From Nitrospirillum sp034653355 (GTDB lineage: Bacteria > Pseudomonadota > Alphaproteobacteria > Azospirillales > Azospirillaceae): DNA of 64,000 nt. Position numbers and translations under genes: made by a program. Positions 26,675 to 35,730 of the stretch are shown in pieces. Below the pieces are notes generated by a model. It saw nothing but the letters and a program-made list of their open reading frames with translations. It was not told the DNA's origin and made no database searches. Positions within the stretch are counted from its first letter, which is position 1; each line of letters begins with the position of its first letter. Where the stretch lies: contig NZ_JAYEER010000003.1 in assembly GCF_034653355.1 (NCBI RefSeq), positions 620,001 to 684,000 of the forward strand, written 5' to 3'.

Positions 26675-28099
26675 ATGCCGCGCACGCTGTACGACAAGAT
26701 CATCGACGCCCATACCGTCTGCCCGCTGGACGATGATGGCCAGCTGCTGCTGTACGTCGATCGCACCATCCTGAACGAGTACACCAGCCCCCAGGCCTTC
26801 AGCGGCCTGCGTGAGGCGGGGCGGCCGGTGTGGAACCCGTCCGCCGCGTTGATGGTGGTGGACCACGTGAACCCCACCGCCAGCCACCGCACCCTGGAGG
26901 TGGCGGACAGGCAAGCCGCCGCGCAGATCGCCTATTTCCGCGAGAACGCCCGGGATTTCGGCATCGAGCTGTTCGACATCCTGGACCCGCGCCAGGGCAT
27001 CGAGCATGTGGTGGCGCCGGAGCAGGGGCTGGTCATGCCGGGCATGGTGGTGGCGGCCGGCGACAGTCACACCACGGCCTATGGCGCCCTGGGCGCCCTG
27101 GGCTTCGGCATCGGCACCTCGGACATCGAGCATTACCTGGCGACCCAGACCCTGGTGTACCGCCGGCTGAAGACCCTGCGCGTCCTGGTGGACGGGGTGC
27201 TGGCCCCCGGCGTGACGCCCAAGGACCTGGTGATGGAGGTCATCCGCCGCATCGGCGCCGATGGCGCCACCGGCTATGCCGTGGAGTTCGCCGGCCCCAC
27301 CATCGACGCCATGGGCGTGGAGGGCCGCATGACCGTCTGCACCATGATTGTGGAGGCGGGCGCCCGCGGCGCCGTCATCGCGGCGGATGAAAAGGTGCTG
27401 GCCTATATCCACGGCCGGCCCCGCGCGCCGACGGGCCCGATGTGGGACCGGGCGGCGCAGGCCTGGCTGTCCCTGAGAACCGACGAGGGCGCCATCTTCG
27501 ACCGCGAGGTCCACCTGATGGCGGAGGACGTGGCCCCCATGGTGACCTGGGGCACCAGCCCCGACCAGGCGGCCGTCATCACCGCCCAGGTTCCGGCGCC
27601 GGAGGCGGAGATGGAGCCCGGCCGCCGCGCAGCCCTTTCCCGCGCGCTGGACTATATGGGCCTGGCGCCCGGTGCGGCGCTGGACGGCATCGCCATCAGC
27701 CATGCCTTCATCGGGTCCTGCACCAACGCCCGTATCGAGGATCTGCGCGACGCCGCCCGCATCCTGCGCGGCCGGCGGGTGGCGGCGGGCGTGCGCGCCA
27801 TCATCGTGCCGGGGTCTACCCAGGTGCGGGCGCAGGCGGAGCGTGAGGGGTTGGACCGGGTGTTCATCGAGGCCGGCTTCGAATGGCGGCAGTCCGGCTG
27901 TTCCATGTGCCTGGCCATGAACGACGACGTGCTGCGGCCGGGCGACCGCTGCGCCTCCAGCACCAACCGCAATTTCGAGGGCCGCCAGGGTAAAGGCGCC
28001 CGCACCCATCTGATGAGCCCCGCCATGGTGGCCGCCGCCGCCATCGCCGGCCACTTGGCCGACGTGCGGGCGTTCCCCACCCTGGAGGAGGTCGCCTGA
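26675..28099 (+). CDS. leuC: 3-isopropylmalate dehydratase-like large subunit (LeuC family)
   Basis: A 474-aa aconitase-superfamily large subunit. The three 4Fe-4S cysteines are C349 (IGSCTNARIEDL), C409 and C412 (SGCSMCLAMN); GDSHTTAYGALGALGFGIGTSD is the usual active-site segment. AGGGAGAA precedes the ATG at 26675. The stop overlaps the leuD-like start by one base (TGATG). No other leucine genes are nearby; instead a LysR gene and a 2-hydroxycarboxylate transporter flank it, so it may hydrate or isomerise an imported acid such as citraconate, citramalate or a malate derivative rather than serve leucine synthesis. The symbol reflects the family only. Confidence 0.9.
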   Translation: MPRTLYDKIIDAHTVCPLDDDGQLLLYVDRTILNEYTSPQAFSGLREAGRPVWNPSAALMVVDHVNPTASHRTLEVADRQAAAQIAYFRENARDFGIELFDILDPRQGIEHVVAPEQGLVMPGMVVAAGDSHTTAYGALGALGFGIGTSDIEHYLATQTLVYRRLKTLRVLVDGVLAPGVTPKDLVMEVIRRIGADGATGYAVEFAGPTIDAMGVEGRMTVCTMIVEAGARGAVIAADEKVLAYIHGRPRAPTGPMWDRAAQAWLSLRTDEGAIFDREVHLMAEDVAPMVTWGTSPDQAAVITAQVPAPEAEMEPGRRAALSRALDYMGLAPGAALDGIAISHAFIGSCTNARIEDLRDAARILRGRRVAAGVRAIIVPGSTQVRAQAEREGLDRVFIEAGFEWRQSGCSMCLAMNDDVLRPGDRCASSTNRNFEGRQGKGARTHLMSPAMVAAAAIAGHLADVRAFPTLEEVA

Positions 28100-28713
28100 T
28101 GCAGCCCTTCACCCGCGTCACCGGCCCCGCCGCCCCCCTGCCCCAGCCCAACGTCGACACCGATGTCATCATGCCCAAGCAGTTCCTGAAGGGCGTGGAC
28201 CGCAAGGGCCTGGACCGGGGCGTGTTTTACGACCTGCGTTTCGGCGCCGACGGCCAGCCGCGCCCCGACTTCATCCTGAACCGTCCCGGCTGGCAGGGCG
28301 CCCGCTTCCTGGTGGTGGGGCCGAATTTCGGCTGCGGCTCCTCGCGCGAGCATGCCGTGTGGGGCCTGGCGCAGCTGGGCATCCGCGCCCTGATCGGCAC
28401 CAGCTTCGCCGGCATCTTCAACGACAACTGCCAGCGCAACGGCATCCTGACCGTGACCCTGCCCGTCGACATCGTCGATGATCTGATGGCCCGGATCAGC
28501 CGGCCTGACGCCAACGGGCTGACCATCGATCTGCCGGGGCAGGTGATAACGGTGGACGCCGACGGCCGCACCATCCCCTTCGCCATCGATGCCCTGCGCC
28601 GCGACGCCCTGGTCCAGGGGTTGGACGGCGTCAGCGCCACCCTGGCCCGCCACGCCGCCGCCATTCGCGCCTTCGAAGTCGGACACCGCCAGGCCAGCCC
28701 CTGGTTCTACTGA
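28099..28713 (+). CDS. leuD: 3-isopropylmalate dehydratase-like small subunit (LeuD family)
   Basis: This 204-aa protein is the swivelling small subunit of a LeuCD-type hydro-lyase: NVDTDVIMPKQFLK and GPNFGCGSSREHAVWGL are the conserved substrate-binding segments. It overlaps leuC by one base and would form the heterodimer with it. It is about 121 nt upstream of a 2HCT-family transporter on the same strand. Length is normal for the family. Confidence 0.93.
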   Translation: MQPFTRVTGPAAPLPQPNVDTDVIMPKQFLKGVDRKGLDRGVFYDLRFGADGQPRPDFILNRPGWQGARFLVVGPNFGCGSSREHAVWGLAQLGIRALIGTSFAGIFNDNCQRNGILTVTLPVDIVDDLMARISRPDANGLTIDLPGQVITVDADGRTIPFAIDALRRDALVQGLDGVSATLARHAAAIRAFEVGHRQASPWFY

Positions 28714-28833
28714 CCCGTTGACCGCTGACCCTTAGCCCGTTTCGCCGCCCGCGCCCCTTGCTTGCACCCCTCTGCCGGGCCGCGGCGACGGTCCCGCTTT
28801 GCCAAGACAAAACAACATTGGGAGGAAACGCCC

Positions 28834-30183
28834 GTGACCGAGATTCCAGCCGTGTCGCCTGAGACACCCCGTGGAACACGATTGGCCCTGGGGCGCCTGG
28901 CCACCATCCGCACCATCCGCATCGGGCCCCTGCCCCTGGCCGTCTACCTGGCGCTGTGCGCCGTCACCATCCTGGCCGCCGTGTCCGGGCGCCTGCCCAA
29001 CGACGTCATCGGCGGCTTGTCCGTCCTGATGTTGACCGGCTTCCTGCTGGGGGAACTGGGCGGGCGGCTGCCGGTGCTGCGCCATATCGGCGGCACCGCC
29101 ATCCTGTGCCTGTTCGTGCCGGCGGCCCTGGTGGGCAACGGCGTCGCCGACCCGGCCATGGTCAAGGCGGTGACCACCACCTTCAAGACCGCCAACTTCC
29201 AATATTTCTACATCGCCTGCCTGGTGGCGGGCAGCATCCTGGGCATGCCGCACCGCGTGCTGGTCCAGGGTTTCCTGCGCATGTTCGCGCCCCTGCTGGG
29301 CGGCACGCTGGCGGCCCTTGCGATCGGCATCTGTGTGGGGCTGCTGTTCGGCTATGGCCCCGCCCACACCTTCTTCTTCATCCTGGTGCCCATCCTGGGC
29401 GGTGGCCTGGGCGAGGGCGTGCTGCCGCTCTCGGCGGGCTATGCCGAGATCCTGGGCCGGCCCCAGGCGGACCTGATGGGCATGATGGTGCCGGCGGCCC
29501 TGCTGGGCAATGTCGCGGCCATCATCGGCTGCGGCTTGCTGAACCGCTTCGGCCAACGCAACCCCCACTACAACGGCAAGGGCATGCTGGTGCGCTCCGG
29601 CGCCGACCAGGACCTGCTGGCGGAGCGCGCGCCCGACCGGCCCATCGAGCTGCGCCTGATGGGTGCCGGCCTGCTGCTGGCGTGCGGGTTGTTCATCCTG
29701 GGCACCCAGCTGGCGCCCGTGACCGGCATCCCCGCCCCCATCCTGATGATCGTCGGCTCCGCCCTTTTGAAGCTGGCCCGCGTCCTGCCGGCGGAAATGG
29801 AGCTGGGCGCCTATCAGATCAACCGTTTCATGTCGACCAACCTGACCTTCGCCATCCTGGTGGCCATGGGCGCCCTGCTGGTGTCGTGGCCGCAGCTGGT
29901 GGGGTCATTCACCATGGGGTACGTCGCCATCTGCACCGCCACCGTGGCCGCCATGATAGCCGCCGGCTTCTTCATCGGCCACCGGATGCGCATGTACGCG
30001 GTGGAGGCCGCCATCGTCACCGCCTGCCACAGCGGCCTGGGCGGCACGGGCGACGTCGCCATCCTGTCGGCGTCCGACCGCATGGGCCTGATGCCCTTCG
30101 CCCAGATCTCCACCCGCATCGGCGGCGCCGCCATGGTGGTTATCGCCACCGTGCTGCTGCGGGCCCTGGGCGGGGTGTCCTGA
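28834..30183 (+). CDS. 2-hydroxycarboxylate transporter (2HCT/CitS family)
   Basis: The 449-aa membrane protein carries the two re-entrant-loop signatures of the 2HCT family (CitS, MaeN, CimH): ILGGGLGEGVLPLSAGY and CHSGLGGTGDVAILSASDRM. About 11-12 hydrophobic helices are seen. It starts at GTG 28834 after GGAGGAAA. Family members take up citrate, malate, lactate or citramalate with H+ or Na+. Placement after leuCD-like genes suggests that its substrate feeds that hydro-lyase; which acid is not known. Confidence 0.92.
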   Translation: MTEIPAVSPETPRGTRLALGRLATIRTIRIGPLPLAVYLALCAVTILAAVSGRLPNDVIGGLSVLMLTGFLLGELGGRLPVLRHIGGTAILCLFVPAALVGNGVADPAMVKAVTTTFKTANFQYFYIACLVAGSILGMPHRVLVQGFLRMFAPLLGGTLAALAIGICVGLLFGYGPAHTFFFILVPILGGGLGEGVLPLSAGYAEILGRPQADLMGMMVPAALLGNVAAIIGCGLLNRFGQRNPHYNGKGMLVRSGADQDLLAERAPDRPIELRLMGAGLLLACGLFILGTQLAPVTGIPAPILMIVGSALLKLARVLPAEMELGAYQINRFMSTNLTFAILVAMGALLVSWPQLVGSFTMGYVAICTATVAAMIAAGFFIGHRMRMYAVEAAIVTACHSGLGGTGDVAILSASDRMGLMPFAQISTRIGGAAMVVIATVLLRALGGVS

Positions 30184-30294
30184 GGCGTGCCGGACGACCG
30201 CGTAAACGTCATCCCAAGCGTGTAGGATGCGGGCAGCCGGACGGGGGCGGCGAACGCCACGGTACCGGCCATGACAAACAGGGAGAGACCAGCC

Positions 30295-30762
30295 ATGACC
30301 GAGCCCACCCCCCGCCATCCCCTGCCCCATCTGACGGTCGACAACGCCGCCGCCGCCATCGACTTCTATACCCGGGCCTTCGGCGCCACCGAGGCCAGCC
30401 GCCACCTGACGCCGGACGGACGGGTGCTGCACGCCAGCCTGGTCTTTCCCGACGGTGGCGTGCTGATGCTGAACGACGACTTTCCGGAGTTCGCCGGCGG
30501 CCGCAGCCGCGCGCCCAAGGCCGTGGGCATCTGCTCCATCACCCTGCACATCACCGTGGCCGACGTGGACGCCGCCTGGGAGAGGGCCGTGGCCGCCGGC
30601 GCCACCATCGCCATGCCCCTGGCCGACCAGTTCTGGGGCGACCGCTACGGCAAGCTGACCGACCCCTTCGGCCAGGATTGGTCGATGTCCAGCCCCCGCC
30701 GCAAACCCTCGGCGGAGGAAATGGCCGAGGTCACGGCCCAGATGTTCCCGGCCAAGGACTGA
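30295..30762 (+). CDS. VOC family protein (PhnB/glyoxalase-like)
   Basis: A 155-aa vicinal-oxygen-chelate fold protein: HLTVDNAAAAIDFYTRAFGA at the start and ADQFWGDRYGKLTDPFGQDW near the end match the PhnB-like group. ATG 30295 is chosen with GGGAGAG upstream. It may bind a metal or small molecule; neighbouring genes do not indicate a substrate. Confidence 0.9.
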   Translation: MTEPTPRHPLPHLTVDNAAAAIDFYTRAFGATEASRHLTPDGRVLHASLVFPDGGVLMLNDDFPEFAGGRSRAPKAVGICSITLHITVADVDAAWERAVAAGATIAMPLADQFWGDRYGKLTDPFGQDWSMSSPRRKPSAEEMAEVTAQMFPAKD

Positions 30763-30867
30763 ACGCCCGCAAGCCTCTGCAAATAATCCCCCGTGCCGGC
30801 CCGCCCGCGCCGTATTATCCTGATGCGGGAACAAGGCGCGACCGCAGGCGCCGGCACGGGGGAACGC

Positions 30868-31947
30868 ATGGTCTGGGGAATGGGGAACGTGGGTCCGGCT
30901 GTCGGACCGACGGGGACGTGGCGTCGGCTTGTCATGGTGATCAAGGCCGGCGGCCTGTTGTGCCTGGGCCTCGCGGCCACGCCCGCCGCGGCCGAGAAGT
31001 CGAAATGCCGACCGCAGCCGCTGAGCGCCCTGCCCATCACCATGGACCGCAACATGCCCCTGATCGACGTGGGCATCAACGGCCAGCAGGTGCACATGCT
31101 GTTGGACACCGGGTCCGACACCAACTTCATCACCAGGCCGGCCGCCGAGCGGCTGAAACTGCGCCATGGGTGGGAACCGGGCCTCCACGCGGAGGGCGTG
31201 GGCGGCCATGTCGCCATGTATTCCAGCCAGATCGACGACATGACGCTGGGCAACTGGCTGGTCCACCGCGTCGAGATGCCCGTCTTGAGCAACCATGACA
31301 TCGGCGACGGGCCGGATGTCGTCGGCGTGCTGGGCGAACGCTTCCTGTCGAACTTCGACCTGGACATCGACATCGCCCACAACCGCCTGACCCTCTTCCA
31401 TCCCGAAGACTGCGAGCACACGGCGCTGGCCTCTTACTGGGGCGTTCCGTACGACTACACCAAGATCGAGCGCATGCGGGAGGATGGGTCCCCGATCTGG
31501 TTGACCGTCATGGTGAACGGCCAGCCGGTGCGCGCCGTCCTGGACACCGGCGCCGAGACCTCGGTCCTGACCCTGCAGGCGGCGGAGCGGGTGGGCATGA
31601 CGCCGCAGACCCCGGGCGTGACGCACGCCGGCAAGTCCAGCGGCATCGGCAATGACGAGGTCGACGACTATGTCGGCCTGTTCGACAGCTTCAAGCTGGG
31701 GGACGAGGAAATCCGCCGCGTCCGCCTGCGCTTCGGCAACATGTTCGGCCATGGCGGATGGGACACGCCCGAGATGCTGCTGGGCCTGGACTTCCTGCGC
31801 GCCCACCGGGTGTTCATCTCCCACAGCCAGCACCGGCTCTATTTCGCCTATGTCGGCAGCGGCCCCATCTTCCAGGTCGTGGGCCCCCGCCTGCCCCGCG
31901 CCGACCAGGAGGCCGAGGCGGCGTCGGCGGAGACGCAAGGGCGCTGA
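30868..31947 (+). CDS. Secreted two-domain retropepsin-like aspartic protease
   Basis: A 359-aa exported protein. A signal-peptide core (KAGGLLCLGLAATPAAAE) is followed by two retropepsin-like domains in tandem, each with a DTG active-site triad: VHMLLDTGSDTNFIT and VRAVLDTGAETSVLT. One polypeptide could thus form an intramolecular dimer, as pepsins do, whereas retropepsins normally need two chains. The conserved LLGLDFLRAH follows near the C-terminus. Start was set at ATG 30868 after GGGGGAAC; ATG 30931, just before the hydrophobic core, is also possible. A paralogue lies downstream in the same orientation. Confidence 0.85.
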   Translation: MVWGMGNVGPAVGPTGTWRRLVMVIKAGGLLCLGLAATPAAAEKSKCRPQPLSALPITMDRNMPLIDVGINGQQVHMLLDTGSDTNFITRPAAERLKLRHGWEPGLHAEGVGGHVAMYSSQIDDMTLGNWLVHRVEMPVLSNHDIGDGPDVVGVLGERFLSNFDLDIDIAHNRLTLFHPEDCEHTALASYWGVPYDYTKIERMREDGSPIWLTVMVNGQPVRAVLDTGAETSVLTLQAAERVGMTPQTPGVTHAGKSSGIGNDEVDDYVGLFDSFKLGDEEIRRVRLRFGNMFGHGGWDTPEMLLGLDFLRAHRVFISHSQHRLYFAYVGSGPIFQVVGPRLPRADQEAEAASAETQGR

Positions 31948-32021
31948 CGACGCGCGCCGGAATGGCTGGGCGTGCCCGCCGACCGTCCGGGCGCCAAGCC
32001 GACCGGCACCACCCATGCCGT

Positions 32022-32123
32022 CGTCTGCGCATCGGTGGCCTCTGTGGGATACGCGGCGCCGAAAATCGGCACAGCCTGCCGGACAAGCTGCTGGGCCTGG
32101 ACTTCCTGTGGGCCCCCGCGTGA
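32022..32123 (+). pseudogene. Remnant of a third aspartic-protease copy
   Basis: In one frame this stretch reads RLRIGGLCGIRGAENR then DKLLGLDFLWAP before a stop, matching the C-terminal RLRFGNMF...EMLLGLDFLRAH of the gene upstream and RLRFGELF...DMLLGLDFLRAH of the gene downstream. No intact N-terminal part is present. It is interpreted as a decayed tail left by tandem duplication or deletion. Confidence 0.6.
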
Positions 32124-32232
32124 TGCGGCCCCCCTGGGCATCCGTCGCCGAATCCGATATCCACAAGAATTCACCCGTACTATCCTCGCGTAAGAGGTGT
32201 GGGCGTGGGCACGTTCGGCGTTTGGGGGAAAC

Positions 32233-33376
32233 ATGACCTTGGGCATGTGGGCGCGGGGAACGGCTGGCGTACCGGTGCCGATGGGATGGTGGCGCATCGC
32301 CGCCGGGGTGGTGGCGGTGGTCTTGGGAATAGGCTTTGCCGGCCCTCACGCGGGTGCGGCCGAGACCGAGTGCAAGCTGGTCAGAACTGGTACGTTGAAC
32401 CTGGTACTGGACGGCAACATGCCCCTGCTGGACACGGCGGTGAACGGTCAGAAAGCTTACCTGATGATGGATACGGGCGCCGCCGTGAGCACCATCACCA
32501 AGCCGGCGGCCGACCGTCTGAAGCTGCGCCACCATTGGATACCGGACGTCTACATGGAAGGGGTGGGCGGCCGCGTCACCGTGGATGAGGCCCGCCTGGA
32601 TGAACTGAAGCTGGGGGATGGGGCGGCGCACAACCTGGATTTCCCCGTGTTCGGCAATCACGACCTGACGGACAATCCGGACATCATCGGCGTGCTGGGG
32701 GAGAATGTCCTGTCCAAGTTCGATCTGGACATCGACGTCGCCCATAATCGCCTGGGGCTGTTCCACCCCGTGGATTGCGGCAACACCGCCCTGGCCTATT
32801 GGGGCGACCCTTATGAAGAGGCGGAGATCGGACGGTCCAGCCAATTAAACCCCAAGATATGGCTGACCGTGAAACTGAATGGCGAGGAAGTCCGGGCCAT
32901 CCTGGACACAGGCGCCTACACCTCCATCCTCACCACACGGGCGGCGAAGTGGGCGGGTCTGACGCCAGAAAGCCCCGGCGTGGTTCACGTGGGCGCCACC
33001 ACCGGCATCGGCGACAACAAGGTCGAGGATTACATCGGCACCTTCGATACCTTCGAGTTGGGCGGGGAACAGATCAAGCATGTGCGCCTGCGGTTCGGCG
33101 AATTGTTCGACAGCCGGGGATTCTGAGGTGCCGGACATGCTGCTGGGGCTGGATTTTTTGCGCGCCCATCGCATGTTCGTGGCCCACAGCCAGCACCGCA
33201 TCTATTTCACCTATGTCGGTGGTCCGGTGTTCCAGGTGACGGGTCCCCACCTGCGCCGGGTCGCACCCCAGCCGGACGTGGCGCCAGAGGGCAAAGCTGG
33301 CGAAACAACTACGACGGAAAATCCCAATAAAAAGGCCGTCGAGGAGAGTCCCCTCGAAACCCCTTCTCACCGTTAG
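32233..33376 (+). pseudogene. Second two-domain aspartic protease, frameshifted near the C-terminus
   Basis: This paralogue of the gene at 30868 has a signal peptide (RIAAGVVAVVLGIGFAGPHAGA) and two DTG motifs (YLMMDTGAAVSTIT, VRAILDTGAYTSILT). The frame ends early with FGELFDSRGF at 33126. In the +1 frame the expected tail continues directly as DSEVPDMLLGLDFLRAHR and ends at 33376. The shift is at GGGG 33116-33119; removing one G would restore an open frame of about 380 codons. Start was set at ATG 32233 after GGGGGAAA. The truncated form keeps both catalytic motifs but lacks the final conserved strand and tail. Confidence 0.75.
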
Positions 33377-33506
33377 GAAATTTGGGATAGGAACTCGAGG
33401 TCATCCACTGGTTGCGCTTATGTCGTATTTGTGGATTCATTGGATTCTGAAGTCGCCGATTGCCACTTCTAGGTATTGCGCTCTTAAATTTCTCGAGGGG
33501 GAAATT

Positions 33507-34619
33507 ATGGAACTTGTCGATAAAATTAAAAGTCTGGCCGGACGTATTGAACGACAGAAAGGCGGCGTCCTTACCGAGGAAGCCTGTAAAAATGCCTTCG
33601 TAATGCCATTCCTAAGCGCCCTTGGGTATGACGTCTTCAATCCTGAGATCGTTATTCCAGAATTTACCGCAGATGTTGGCACGAAGAAAGGTGAGAAGGT
33701 CGATTACGCAATTAACATAAATGGCAAGTTGTCTATTCTCGTCGAATGCAAGGGGTGCGGAACCAATCTAGCTCAAGCTCACATGTCTCAGCTTTTTAGA
33801 TATTTCTCTGTTACAGACGCTAGGTTTGCCATATTGACCAATGGTATTGAATATTGGTTCTATTCTGATCTTGATGCACCAAACAAAATGGATCAACGAC
33901 CGTTCTTCAAATTCAATATCGTTGAACATCGACCAAATGAAATATGCGAGCTCGAGAAATTTTCTTCAGATGCATTTGACGTGGGAACAATTTTATCAAC
34001 CGCAAGCAACTTGAAATATAGCTCCGCATTAAAAGCGGAATTTATGAAGGAAATACAGAACCCATCAGAAGAATTTATACGAATGCTAGTCGCGCGCGTA
34101 TTCGATGGCCGGTTTACTGCCAAAATTAAAGATGATTTCACACCCCTCGTAGCCACGGCTATACATGATAGTATATTAGATCTATTAAGCGTTAAGTTGA
34201 CCAATGCCCTCGAGGCGACAACGGGAACGCCCAATGTACTTAGTCGTGCGGCCCCTACTCCTAGCGCTCCGCCCTCTTCGGTTTCTGCTCTTGAGATCGA
34301 AACGGACATAGAAACAACAGAAGAAGAGCTGGAGGGGTTCTATATTGTGAAGGCCATCGTCCGCAGTGTAGTGAAACCCGATCGTATCTTTCTGCGTGAC
34401 GCGAAGAGTTACTGCGCCATACTGCTGGATGACAACAATCGAAAGCCTCTCATTCGTCTCCATTTTAACTCTAAATCTATAAAATACATAAGCCTGTTCA
34501 AGGAAAAAACGGAAGATAAGATTAAGATAGATACCATTGACGACATCTATCTATATTCGGAACAACTTAGAGAGACTGCTCAGAGCTATAACTTGGAAAA
34601 CGCCAAGATTCCCGCTTAG
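33507..34619 (+). CDS. Standalone HsdR-N-type restriction nuclease
   Basis: The 370-aa protein resembles the N-terminal nuclease domain of type I restriction HsdR and the predicted type IV restriction endonucleases. A PD-(D/E)xK core is visible: VDYAININGKLSILVECKG, with D at about 67 and ExK at about 79-81, and QLFRYFSVTDARFAILTNGI after it. No helicase domain and no methylase or specificity gene is nearby. The gene is markedly AT-richer than its surroundings, with codons such as AAA, ATA and TTA, suggesting transfer. GAGGGGG precedes the ATG. A stand-alone defence nuclease is the likely role. Confidence 0.8.
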   Translation: MELVDKIKSLAGRIERQKGGVLTEEACKNAFVMPFLSALGYDVFNPEIVIPEFTADVGTKKGEKVDYAININGKLSILVECKGCGTNLAQAHMSQLFRYFSVTDARFAILTNGIEYWFYSDLDAPNKMDQRPFFKFNIVEHRPNEICELEKFSSDAFDVGTILSTASNLKYSSALKAEFMKEIQNPSEEFIRMLVARVFDGRFTAKIKDDFTPLVATAIHDSILDLLSVKLTNALEATTGTPNVLSRAAPTPSAPPSSVSALEIETDIETTEEELEGFYIVKAIVRSVVKPDRIFLRDAKSYCAILLDDNNRKPLIRLHFNSKSIKYISLFKEKTEDKIKIDTIDDIYLYSEQLRETAQSYNLENAKIPA

Positions 34620-34751
34620 CATTCCGCTAACTTTCTCTCAATACAACACTCCCGGTATGCGCGTGGCTGTTCTACCTGCCCATCCATATCCATCGATTCG
34701 TTCAAGCGAATGTTGGCGGACTTCGGGCCGCCCTTAATCGGAGCCATCAGT

Positions 34752-34833
34752 GTGGTAGGACCCCCGCATACCCGAGCGTAGCATATGCCAGACGGTGCAG
34801 GCTCCATGTTCGTTTAGATCATAGTCCTACCAC
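34752..34833. repeat. 82-bp segment bounded by a perfect 10-bp inverted repeat
   Basis: GTGGTAGGAC at 34752-34761 and GTCCTACCAC at 34824-34833 are perfect reverse complements. The interior contains no gene. It may be a miniature element or a hairpin-forming transcript end; no target duplication is evident. Confidence 0.45.
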
Positions 34834-34918
34834 CACCCAAGATGTCGGTGATGTCGGCCTGGGATCGCCGCCTCCTTCACAGCGGAGACCGACTTAGCGA
34901 AAACAAGAAAGTACCTAG

Positions 34919-35097
34919 GTTCTGTTGACAAAGCGCGGTAGCCAGATTTTGGCGGCGGCGATGTTGAGGAAGGCGAGGAAGGATTTCGCTGTTTTGTCGT
35001 ATCGGGTGGCGATGCGTCGAAATTGCTTCAGCCGATTGAACATGCGCTCGATGCGGTTGCGGCAGCGGGTTCGTTCAATCCCGTTTGTCAACAGGCC
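34919..35097 (-). mobile_element. 179-bp IS5-family miniature derivative with transposase C-terminus
   Basis: The ends are near-perfect inverted repeats: GTTCTGTTGACAAA on the left and TTTGTCAACAGGCC on the right, flanked by the direct repeat CTAG (34915-34918 and 35098-35101), as expected for IS5-type insertion at YTAR sites. The minus strand still encodes about 50 codons of a DDE transposase C-terminus (RNRIERMFNRLKQFRRIATR, with the catalytic Glu), ending in a TAG supplied by the target repeat. It is an internally deleted copy that can move only if a relative supplies transposase. Confidence 0.8.
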
Positions 35098-35730
35098 CTA
35101 GTACCCCCTCTCGCAGGTTCCCTAGCTTTTTTCTTGGTTGCGGGCGCAGGTGGTGCTGACCTCGCCCTGGCTCATCGTTGCCTGCCCCCCGGGATATTAA
35201 CCCGTCTCATTTGATCGACTACCCTGGGTACCAACTCGCGCCCAATCCGTCTTCCATTTAACCGCGCCAAGGCCCGTATGGCAGCGATCAGCCCGTTCGT
35301 CCTGATGGAGCTGCCAAACCATTCCGCACGCCCCTCCATCAAAAGAGGTAAATTTTTCAATGTAAATCAATCGGCACAACCCGCTATGGCTCCAGCCCAC
35401 CACCCAAATTGTCAGAACCTGTCACAAAGGGATCGATGGTCAACAAATCGTCACGCCTAGCCCCTTGCCCTGTCGGATGGGGGATGATAAAAGTCTCCAC
35501 ACAATAATCACAGCATCGTTTACTTGAGATGAATGGCCAATTAACTCGGCAAATCACTCAGATTTAATGTAAACGGCGCTTTAATGGCGATAATATTTCA
35601 GGCATTGCCGCCGCCCTCACAGGCCCCGTCTCATTCAAGACGGTGACACCCGTTGTGGCGGCATTGTCCTTATCCTGCCGATGGGCTTACCTTCATGGAC
35701 CCGACCTTCAACCAAAGGACAGAGGGGCTC

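Larger units (their letters stand above)
34620..35730. other. AT-richer intergenic stretch without a convincing gene
   Basis: No supported protein gene is seen in these about 1.1 kb apart from the miniature IS derivative at 34919-35097 and a 10-bp inverted repeat at 34752-34833. Short open frames occur at 35172-35403 on the minus strand but lack a ribosome site and family similarity. Base composition matches the nuclease gene upstream, so the stretch belongs to the same acquired island. Confidence 0.6.

Noticed and set aside
26675..28713. Simple leucine biosynthesis assignment for leuCD
   Set aside because: No leuA or leuB nearby and a hydroxyacid transporter in the same unit; kept as a family name only.
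28956..31298. Open frame of 780 codons across the 2HCT transporter
   Set aside because: Arg/Pro/Gly/His-rich frame-shadow that spans several real genes and has no ribosome site.
34741..34860. Possible tRNA or small RNA gene at the inverted repeat
   Set aside because: No cloverleaf, anticodon stem or CCA end could be formed; only the single 10-bp repeat is present.
35172..35403. Two overlapping short minus-strand frames in the AT-richer island
   Set aside because: No ribosome site, no family similarity and overlapping frames; treated as non-coding.
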